From DATDPY01 sp964395765 (GTDB lineage: Bacteria > Bacteroidota > Bacteroidia > Cytophagales > Cyclobacteriaceae): DNA of 21,491 bases. Made by a program: the position numbers and the translations under genes. The notes beneath the pieces are model-generated. The model searched no databases. It was not told where the DNA came from and worked only from the letters and a program-made list of their open reading frames with translations. The first letter of the stretch is position 1; each line of letters begins with the position of its first letter. The DNA lies in assembly GCA_964395765.1 (NCBI GenBank), contig CAYNCU010000048.1, positions 1 to 21,491 of the forward strand, read 5' to 3'. Shown piece by piece: positions 16,037-21,491 of the stretch.

Positions 16037-16044
16037 CAAATATA
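16037..16044 (-). promoter_or_regulatory. TAnnTTTG-like box, possible promoter of the sugar operon
   Basis: The minus strand reads TATATTTG, an exact -7 box match for Bacteroidota, 234 bases upstream of the symporter start. No TTTG is seen at the expected -33 distance. If used, the leader RNA would contain the whole palindromic element. Confidence 0.2.
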
Positions 16045-16086
16045 GGGAAGTTGGTAGCTTTTATATAATGGATAGTAAAAATTCAG

Positions 16087-16151
16087 AAGGTCTGCTTGCC
16101 TGAGACCTTTTAGGCAATTGTTTATAGAGTGGTCTTTGGGTCGCCGACCCA
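16087..16151. repeat. Two short hairpins
   Basis: AAGGTCT/AGACCTT (16087-16093 and 16103-16109, nine-base loop) is followed by TGGGTC/GACCCA (16137-16142 and 16146-16151, three-base loop GCC). Both stems are perfect. Their function is unknown; they belong to the repeat-rich spacer. Confidence 0.45.
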
Positions 16152-16190
16152 GGGTAGGATGCAGCGTTATCGGGTTATAAAATTATTAGG

Positions 16191-16308
16191 TTAATGGGTT
16201 AAGTTATTGGGTCACCGGCTCAATGATTTAATAAATAATAAGAGGTCAATCCCGGGATAGGATCCTGACCTGTTAAATCATTGAACCAGTGAACCAATGA
16301 ACCATTAA
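16191..16308. repeat. Large imperfect inverted repeat at the 3' end of the Gfo/Idh gene
   Basis: The left arm 16206-16231 and right arm 16273-16298 match in 23 of 26 positions, including a perfect 12-base core (TCAATGATTTAA/TTAAATCATTGA). Further in are AGGTCA/TGACCT (16243-16248 and 16266-16271), the palindrome ATCCCGGGAT (16249-16258) and AGGATCCT (16259-16266). Further out, TTAATGG (16191-16197) pairs with CCATTAA (16302-16308), which overlaps the Gfo/Idh stop codon. As RNA it would form a long stem at the end of that transcript. It may be a transcript-end stabiliser or terminator, or a small mobile palindrome. Confidence 0.65.
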
Positions 16309-17804
16309 AGCGACCAGCCTTCGCGATATTCTGTTCTGAGAAGCTTATTGGCGTCATCATTATTGGTGATTCTCAAATTTTCAGAATCCCATTTAAGCTC
16401 GGCGCCGCCCATTCTAAGACAAATATTTCCGAGCTGGCAGGCTTCGGTTACCGGACCTGCAAATCCGAAATTCGACTGTGTAGTTCCGTTGCCTTTGCAT
16501 GCTTCGATCCATTCCTTATGGTGACCAATCGAGCGGGGCAGGTAAGGTTTGGGAGCCTTGAAGTCTTTGAGTCTGGAATTGGGGATAAACCTCAGGTATC
16601 TCGTTCCTTCCCCGCGGGAAAGAAGTTTGCCTTTATCACCGACAAAAATTGCCCCGTTTTCAGTATCCCAGTCAGGTACTTCTTTGCTGTAAACGCCGTT
16701 AACCGCATCTTCGTCCAGTTCTTTGGGTCTTTGCGGCAGCAGGCCTCCGTCATACCAATGTATGGTGACCGGGTCCATTTTTTCACGGGCCGGGAATTCG
16801 AAATGGATATAGGATGCCAGCGGGTAGGTTTCCGGGAATACCGGGGACGAACTGGCAGAGATCATCGTAGGAGCAGTCAGTTTAAGAGAAGAAAATACGG
16901 GCGACAGGTTATGGATGGCTTCATCGCCAATGGCTCCGCTTCCGAAATCAAACCACCCGCGCCATGCAAAGGGTACATAGGCAGGATTGTAAGGTCTTTC
17001 AGGAGCTACGGTCAGCCAGAGATCCCAGTCGAGAGTCCGTGGCACCCGGGGCGTGTCAAGAGGCCGGTTTATGCCCTGTGGCCAGATCGGCCGGTTCGAC
17101 CAGACGTGCACTTCACGAACCTGGCCGATGGCTCCAGCCCAAAGCCATTCCTTTAGCTGACGGTTCGCATCTGCCGCCATTCCCTGGTTCCCCATCTGCG
17201 TGGCAACTCCCGCTTCTTTGGCTGCCAACGCCAATTGGCGAGCTTCATATACCGTATGCGTTAACGGCTTTTCACAATATACATGTTTCTTCATTTTCAG
17301 GGCCATCATGGCGGCCACGGCATGGGTATGATCCGGCGTGGCGATCACAACGGCATCGATGGATTTTTCATTCTCCAGCATCTTCCGGAAATCCTTGTAG
17401 ATCTTGGCATTAGGGTATTCCTTGAAGGTGTTGAATGCTCTTTCCTCGTCAACATCACATAACGCATAAATATTGGCAAGTTTTCCGGAATTCCGATCCT
17501 CTTCGTCACCACCGTAAAAATCATAGGTTTTGGTGCTGGGAGCATCCGTGTAGGTTACCCGCATCAGCTTCCGTTCATTGACTTCCGGAGGGCATATGGC
17601 GTGAATGTCGCTGGCTCCACGGCCGCCGACTCCAATCCCTGCCACATTAAGCATATCGCTGGGAGGCGTATAACCCGTGCCGCCCAAAACGTGGCGGGGA
17701 ACAATGGTAAATGCTGCCGAAGCAACACCCATCGTATTGATGAATTTACGCCTTGAAATGTTTTTCCCCTTTTGTCTTTTGGAAACATCCTTCTTTTTCT
17801 TCAT
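16305..17804 (-). CDS. Tat-exported Gfo/Idh/MocA family oxidoreductase
   Basis: A 499-residue NAD(P)-dependent sugar or cyclitol oxidoreductase, exported folded to the periplasm. The N-terminus has a twin-arginine signal NISRRKFINTMGVASAAF (Arg18, Arg19). The Rossmann motif GIGVGGRG is at about 56-63, the catalytic-site motif CEKPLTH at 177-183 (Lys179), and YALCDVDEERA after the first strand. The C-terminal part has WDLWLTVAPERPYNPAY, FGSGAIGDEAIHNL and WYDGGLLPQRP, blocks of a well-known Bacteroidota/Planctomycetes exported subgroup that ends in REGWSL. Between the first strand (about 70) and the second (about 110) there is an extra segment of about 40 residues, absent from the shorter relatives I recall. 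Its substrate is unknown; oxidation of glycosides at C3 is a family possibility. An aldo/keto reductase gene lies 89 bases upstream. Confidence 0.9.
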   Translation of the reverse strand: MKKKKDVSKRQKGKNISRRKFINTMGVASAAFTIVPRHVLGGTGYTPPSDMLNVAGIGVGGRGASDIHAICPPEVNERKLMRVTYTDAPSTKTYDFYGGDEEDRNSGKLANIYALCDVDEERAFNTFKEYPNAKIYKDFRKMLENEKSIDAVVIATPDHTHAVAAMMALKMKKHVYCEKPLTHTVYEARQLALAAKEAGVATQMGNQGMAADANRQLKEWLWAGAIGQVREVHVWSNRPIWPQGINRPLDTPRVPRTLDWDLWLTVAPERPYNPAYVPFAWRGWFDFGSGAIGDEAIHNLSPVFSSLKLTAPTMISASSSPVFPETYPLASYIHFEFPAREKMDPVTIHWYDGGLLPQRPKELDEDAVNGVYSKEVPDWDTENGAIFVGDKGKLLSRGEGTRYLRFIPNSRLKDFKAPKPYLPRSIGHHKEWIEACKGNGTTQSNFGFAGPVTEACQLGNICLRMGGAELKWDSENLRITNNDDANKLLRTEYREGWSL

Positions 17805-17860
17805 GATAGTTATTTGTTAATCGTTCGTTTTATAAGATAAAATGGTCCTATAAGGTAATA

Positions 17861-17880
17861 ATTTTTTTTTAAAAAAAATA
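17861..17880. other. T9-A8 tract between two oxidoreductase genes
   Basis: Nine T followed by eight A (17862-17878), flanked by AATA and TATT, make a homopolymer dyad in the 89-base spacer between the aldo/keto reductase stop and the Gfo/Idh start. It may be an UP-like or bent-DNA element or a slippage-prone site. It lacks the GC stem of a terminator, so read-through between the genes is possible. Confidence 0.35.
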
Positions 17881-17893
17881 TTTTCATTGGTCC

Positions 17894-18940
17894 TTACAAA
17901 GTGCGGTCATTTTCTGCGCTTTCATAATAATCGAAATGATTTCCCAATAAATCTTTTATGGGAAGGGTAACGCGGTCAAGCTCAGTCATTATGTCTTCGC
18001 TTAAAGGGCTATTTGCCGATCTTACATTTCCCATCAGCTCACCTGCATTTCTGGATCCGATTAAAGCACAGGTAATCAGGGGATTTCCGAGGATCCATTT
18101 AATGGCAAGTTCAGGCATCGAATAACCTGACTCCTTACCGATTCGCCGGATTTTCGTTAATGCAATATTTGTTTCCTCTTCAATTCCTTCCTCTCCGTGA
18201 CGGCATTCTCTTGTTTTTTTTGAATTAAAATGACGTGTACGCCGTTGCCAGACCGGAATATTTTCGAGTGATGGATATATATCTGCCAGTATTCCCTGGA
18301 ACAATCCCATATATCCGATAACGCCAACTCCTTTTTCATTACATTCGGGCAATACATCATATTCGATAGCCCGGCATAGCAGGTTATAAGGAAGTTCGTT
18401 TACTGCAATTTCCCCATAGAGCAAATCACTGATGCGACCACTGCTGAAGTTACTGACACCGAAATTTCTTATTTTGCCTTGCTGTTTTAACCTACGTAAT
18501 GTCTCAAGCGCTTCATTCATATTTGGGGGATTTTCGATAATCCGGGTATCCGCGGTAAAATGTCGAATCGAATGAGAATGAATCGGCCAGTGAATCATAT
18601 ACAGGTCAATATAATCCGTCTGCAATCGCCGTAATGAGGCCTCACAATGCTCAATTAAGGATTCCTTATAACAATTTGACGGACTGACCTTCGTACCGAT
18701 CAGAAATTTGTCTCTCGGGATACCGGATATTGCTTTTCCCAAAGAATATTCGCTTCTTCCTTCATTGTATGCTTCGGCAGTATCAAAATAGTTGATTCCC
18801 AGGTCGAGTGATTCATGCACTACCCTGTTGGCATCATCCTGGTCCTGGTTACCCCAATACTCGCCGCTTCCGAATGCCCAGCAACCGGTTCCAAGGACGG
18901 ATAATTCAAGGCCTGAATTTTTACAAATGCGCTTTTCCAA
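17894..18940 (-). CDS. Aldo/keto reductase
   Basis: A 348-residue cytoplasmic NADPH-dependent oxidoreductase with a TIM barrel. The full catalytic tetrad is visible: Asp53 and Tyr58 (NYFDTAEAYNEGRSE), Lys84 (IGTKVS) and His117 (YMIHWPI). The cofactor-binding end has ITCALIGSRNAGEL. It starts at TTG (18938-18940), because a TAA stop lies directly before it in frame and the resulting MEKRICKNSGLELSVLGTG aligns with the usual family start. Residues about 215-255 (NIPVWQRRTRHFNSKKTREC) form the variable loop of the YajO/IolS-type branch. It likely reduces a sugar or carbonyl substrate. It lies upstream of the Gfo/Idh gene on the same strand, so a shared pathway is possible but unproven. Confidence 0.88.
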   Translation of the reverse strand: MEKRICKNSGLELSVLGTGCWAFGSGEYWGNQDQDDANRVVHESLDLGINYFDTAEAYNEGRSEYSLGKAISGIPRDKFLIGTKVSPSNCYKESLIEHCEASLRRLQTDYIDLYMIHWPIHSHSIRHFTADTRIIENPPNMNEALETLRRLKQQGKIRNFGVSNFSSGRISDLLYGEIAVNELPYNLLCRAIEYDVLPECNEKGVGVIGYMGLFQGILADIYPSLENIPVWQRRTRHFNSKKTRECRHGEEGIEEETNIALTKIRRIGKESGYSMPELAIKWILGNPLITCALIGSRNAGELMGNVRSANSPLSEDIMTELDRVTLPIKDLLGNHFDYYESAENDRTL

Positions 18941-19195
18941 TTATTTTAAGAATCAAACTTGGTACCTATGTCCGGAAAGAACAAGCGGATTCGATTTTAC
19001 CTCTTTTTAAGTTTTAACACATAATAGACGGGCTTCTCATTGGGTTCTTACCTCTAACTATAGCTATTCCCTATTATTTCGGACGATCATATTAATTACT
19101 CAATAATGTCTCTGGATTTACAGGCAAGGCGACCAGGAAAATATCATTCTTTTGTAAATTCAGATATAACCTAAATTATTTAATAAGGTGGAAAT

Positions 19196-20671
19196 TTATC
19201 GGTTAATGTTCTGTTTTAAAAGAGCCGTTGATTTTATTCGGGTTGAAGACCAGGAAACATTGGCGGCATTTTGAATTATTTTTGCGGGCATTGCATTTCT
19301 CTGAATGTCCAATGAGTTGATTTTGGACAGGATCGACTCCAATGCAGGAAGCATGATATTAAGGTTCTTTGTCTTAATCAGAAAATTCCAAACCGCTTCG
19401 AATTTTCTCCATCCTCCCGCATAGAAGAAATGCTTTAATTTATGTTTTATACCATCGTGTCCGGAACTTGCCTTGATTATATTTGACCAGCTATAGAAAT
19501 CGCGATAGGCCCGGTCATATCCGGACTTTAGTTCTTCGGCAGATAACCTGGTAGACTTAAACACGACGTGCCTTGTATCGTATAAGTCCCAGTTTTTTGT
19601 CATAATCCTGCCCTCGCTTTCCATCGCCCTGAAAAGACCTGTCCCCGGGTATGGTGTAAGGATATGGTAAGTCGCCGTCGTAATGGAATTATTAACCCCC
19701 CATTCAACGGTTCTTTCGAATACATCGCGGTCATCATCATCCAATCCGAAAACAAAACTTCCATTAATCATGATGCCCAGTGCATGCAGCCGGGTTACCG
19801 CTTTTTTGTAATCCGCCTCCAGGTTTTGCTTTTTGTTTCCCTGTTTCAGGTTTTGGGAAGAAAACGTCTCGAAGCCCACGAATAGGCTCCGTAAACCCGC
19901 TTTTGCCGCTTTTTCCACCAGGTTGCCTCTCAAAACGGAGTCGACTGTTGCCGCGCCCTGGAAAACCCGGTTCATTCCTTTCATTCCCTCGAATAAGGCT
20001 GATGCAAATTTCGAATTTCCCAATAAATGATCATCAAGAAAATATAAGTGCCTGCCGGGAAGACGTTCAATTTCTGCCAGCGCATCATCCACCGCCTGGG
20101 TATAGAATGATTTACCACCTTCAAAGAAGGCGTCCTTATAACAAAAATTACAATGATGCGGACACCCTCTTGAAATAACGATTGAATTGGGAACTAAATA
20201 TCGTTCCCGTTTTATAAGATCACGCCTTATGGGTGGGATTCTTTCCAGAGTCCTGGTAGAAGAAAAATATAATTTACGGGGAGATCCCTTCCTGAAATCC
20301 TTCAGAAATTCGGGGAACGTCTCTTCCCCTGGCCCCAGAAAGATGGTGTCAGCATGCTGAGCCGCTTCTGCAGGAAGAGAGGTAACATGTAAACCTCCGA
20401 GTAAAACATACGCCCCTTTTTTTCTGTATTGGTCAGCCATCCTGTAGGCTCGAAAGGCATTGGTGATGTAAACCTGAATAATTACCAGATCCGGTTCGTC
20501 GTTAAGATTCAGTTTTTCGACATGTTGATCCTGCAATTCAATTACATCATTTGGTGACAGGTAAGCCGCCAGCGTAGCCAGACCAAGTGGAGGGAAGAGA
20601 GAATATTTGATGGGCCTCAGGAATGGGCTTTCCGATTCCTTCAATGCCGGCAAAATCATTTTCACTCTCAT
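19196..20671 (-). CDS. B12-binding domain radical SAM protein
   Basis: A 491-residue enzyme. Residues 1-125 form a cobalamin-binding-like Rossmann domain (PPLGLATLAAYLSP, LVIIQVYITN, YVLLGGLHVTSLP, GPGEETFPEFL). The radical SAM core follows, with the cluster motif ISRGCPHHCNFCYKD: Cys170, Cys174 and Cys177. Later core strands include LYFLDDHLLGN, LRSLFVGFET and MINGSFVFGLDDDD. The C-terminal region (WDLYDTRHVVFKSTRLSAEE, then GYDRAYRDFYSW, then AGGWRKFEAVW) matches the HpnJ/BchE-like branch with a DUF4070-type tail. Such enzymes methylate or rearrange unactivated carbons in lipids, pigments or natural products. The substrate cannot be named, and no biosynthetic partner is next to it. Confidence 0.88.
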   Translation of the reverse strand: MRVKMILPALKESESPFLRPIKYSLFPPLGLATLAAYLSPNDVIELQDQHVEKLNLNDEPDLVIIQVYITNAFRAYRMADQYRKKGAYVLLGGLHVTSLPAEAAQHADTIFLGPGEETFPEFLKDFRKGSPRKLYFSSTRTLERIPPIRRDLIKRERYLVPNSIVISRGCPHHCNFCYKDAFFEGGKSFYTQAVDDALAEIERLPGRHLYFLDDHLLGNSKFASALFEGMKGMNRVFQGAATVDSVLRGNLVEKAAKAGLRSLFVGFETFSSQNLKQGNKKQNLEADYKKAVTRLHALGIMINGSFVFGLDDDDRDVFERTVEWGVNNSITTATYHILTPYPGTGLFRAMESEGRIMTKNWDLYDTRHVVFKSTRLSAEELKSGYDRAYRDFYSWSNIIKASSGHDGIKHKLKHFFYAGGWRKFEAVWNFLIKTKNLNIMLPALESILSKINSLDIQRNAMPAKIIQNAANVSWSSTRIKSTALLKQNINR

Positions 20672-20905
20672 CGTACATTTGAAAATTAAATTATCATGCG
20701 CCGATATACCTGCGGGCCGTTGTAGCGATATGGTGTATCAGGCGGGTAAATATATTATATATGAAAGTACTTTGGATTACAAAGTAAAATATATATATAT
20801 TAATATGCAAGTTTTAGCCGGCCAATTGGATCTAATTGTGACTACCTGTCGCGGGATGGAGGAGCCATTGGGTTATACGATCAGTTTAGATAGCCTAATC
20901 ATAGG

Positions 20906-20958
20906 GTCTGTGGCCCACAGACTACGGCAGAAAGCTGAGGGTCCGTGAGCGGCAGACC
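20906..20958. repeat. Pair of related hairpins near the PD40 gene end
   Basis: GTCTGTGG-C-CCACAGAC (20906-20922) is a perfect eight-base inverted repeat. A second, weaker one follows at 20939-20958 (GGTC...GACC). Read on the minus strand the two share a similar plan (GTCTG...CAC.GACCC, about 13 of 19 positions). They lie just past the stop codon of the PD40 gene (10 bases) and could act as its transcript end or be a REP-like pair. Confidence 0.45.
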
Positions 20959-20967
20959 ATAGTAAAT

Positions 20968-21491
20968 TTATTTATTATTCAGGCGGGCTTGCTGACAGGC
21001 CGGCATAGAAATCTCGAAAATATCGGAATTATTCCGCGAAACCTGCCTGGTGAAATAGGCATATTGCCCGTCCTTTGAAAGCTTGAAAAATTCTTCGTCT
21101 TTATCTGTATTGATGGCCGGGCCCAGGTTGACAGGTTCACTCCAGTTTTGCCAGGTTTCATCCTGTCGCTGGGATACAAAAATGTCATACCCACCAAATC
21201 CGGTGTGTCCTCTGGAAGCGAAATAAAGTGATTTATTATCATCGGATAGAAAAGGCGATGATTCATCTTGTTCCGTATTGATTACATGTCCCAGGTTTTT
21301 TGTTGATGCTGTACCGTCAGGATGGATCAGCGTAACATAAATATCACTGCCGCCGTATGAATCGTCTTTTTTACCGGAAGTCAGTATCGCAGGCATGTTA
21401 TGCGCCAGGAATATATTATCTTTTTTGTCCGCATACATCCGGAAATTGACACCGATGGGCTGTGGGAAAGACCAGTCCCCTTTCTGCCGGG
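20968..21491 (-). CDS. PD40/WD40-like beta-propeller protein, C-terminal part (runs off the right edge)
   Basis: The frame is open to the window edge (codons upstream of the Met at 21438 read RQKGDWSFPQPIGVNFR), so the gene starts outside the window. About 174 residues are visible. Repeats of the PD40 type are clear: DDSYGGSDIYVTLIHPDGT, DESSPFLSDDNKSLYFASRG with FGGYDIFVSQRQD, and DEEFFKLSKDGQYAYFTRQ followed by NSDIFEIS. The signature 'F-x-S-x-D-x-x-x-L-Y-F-A-S' and 'G-G-x-D-I-Y/F' strands are typical of TolB-like propellers in Bacteroidota envelope proteins, which often also carry an OmpA-like domain. None is seen here, because the protein ends soon after the last blade. The location is probably periplasmic. 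Confidence 0.8.
   Translation of the reverse strand, partial: RQKGDWSFPQPIGVNFRMYADKKDNIFLAHNMPAILTSGKKDDSYGGSDIYVTLIHPDGTASTKNLGHVINTEQDESSPFLSDDNKSLYFASRGHTGFGGYDIFVSQRQDETWQNWSEPVNLGPAINTDKDEEFFKLSKDGQYAYFTRQVSRNNSDIFEISMPACQQARLNNK

Larger units (their letters stand above)
15804..16304. other. 500-base gene-free spacer packed with inverted repeats
   Basis: No coding sequence is recognisable. From left to right there is an AT-rich leader of the symporter gene, a compound GC-rich repeat element (15922-16021), a TATATTTG box on the minus strand, two short hairpins (16087-16151) and a large imperfect inverted repeat touching the end of the Gfo/Idh gene (16191-16308). Confidence 0.7.

Noticed and set aside
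16178..16310. TTGAACC-like units as a CRISPR array or tandem repeat
   Set aside because: The units are unequal and arranged as an inverted repeat, with no regular spacers and no cas genes nearby.
16518..17156. Long open frame of 212 codons on the plus strand
   Set aside because: It is antisense to the well-supported Gfo/Idh gene, has no recognisable domain and an Arg/Pro/Gly-rich composition typical of shadow frames.
17861..17880. T9-A8 dyad as a rho-independent terminator
   Set aside because: There is no GC-containing stem; the pairing would be A-T only and too weak to support a confident call.
20785..20810. ATATATATAT run as a promoter or origin element
   Set aside because: It is simple AT-repeat DNA without matching promoter boxes at proper spacing or any origin-associated boxes or genes.

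Overview
This looks like a fragment of a Bacteroidota chromosome, probably a draft or metagenome-derived assembly because a run of ten N interrupts one gene. The evidence is the gene families (DUF4270 lipoprotein, PKD and kelch lipoproteins, Tat-exported Gfo/Idh/MocA protein, DUF1080 lipoprotein, PD40 protein, a fused REC-CRP regulator), lipoboxes followed by KK or Q, TAnnTTTG-like boxes, weak Shine-Dalgarno sites and AT-rich intergenic DNA. Nearly all genes lie on the minus strand. Only a decayed gene, a PKD lipoprotein and a small exported protein (3.2-5.6 kb) lie on the plus strand. No rRNA, tRNA, CRISPR array, transposase, phage gene or SusC/SusD pair was seen.

Layout from the left. 1-2.7 kb: an envelope cluster read leftward, with a DUF4270 lipoprotein, a six-blade kelch lipoprotein and the start of an outer-membrane beta-barrel protein. 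2.7-3.6 kb: AT-rich DNA with dyads and a decayed exported-protein gene. 3.6-5.6 kb: PKD lipoprotein, terminator, AhpD-like protein and a small exported protein. 5.8-6.8 kb: a DUF1080 (3-keto-glycoside hydrolase/lyase type) lipoprotein broken by the N gap. 7.0-7.6 kb: an unrecognised small protein with a good terminator. 7.8-10.1 kb: a two-component pair made of a soluble PAS histidine kinase and a receiver fused to a CRP-like DNA-binding module. 10.4-11.6 kb: a DEAD-box RNA helicase. 12.0-15.8 kb: a sugar operon of GPH-type symporter followed by GH94 cellobiose phosphorylase. 15.8-16.3 kb: 500 bases without genes, packed with inverted repeats. 16.3-18.9 kb: Tat-exported Gfo/Idh/MocA oxidoreductase and an aldo/keto reductase. 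19.2-20.7 kb: a B12-binding radical SAM enzyme. 21.0 kb to the edge: the C-terminal end of a PD40 beta-propeller protein.

How the genes fit together. The symporter and phosphorylase form a clear unit: import of cellobiose, then phosphorolysis to glucose-1-phosphate and glucose. The exported Gfo/Idh/MocA protein and the DUF1080 lipoprotein belong to families linked in other Bacteroidota to 3-keto-glycoside metabolism, so the window may hold parts of a second, oxidative disaccharide route outside the cytoplasm. They are 10 kb apart here, so this link is an inference. The least explained items are the repeat-filled spacer at 15.9-16.3 kb, the decayed gene at 3.2-3.5 kb, the roughly 40-residue insertion in the Gfo/Idh protein, the palindrome upstream of the two-component pair, and the orphan radical SAM enzyme.
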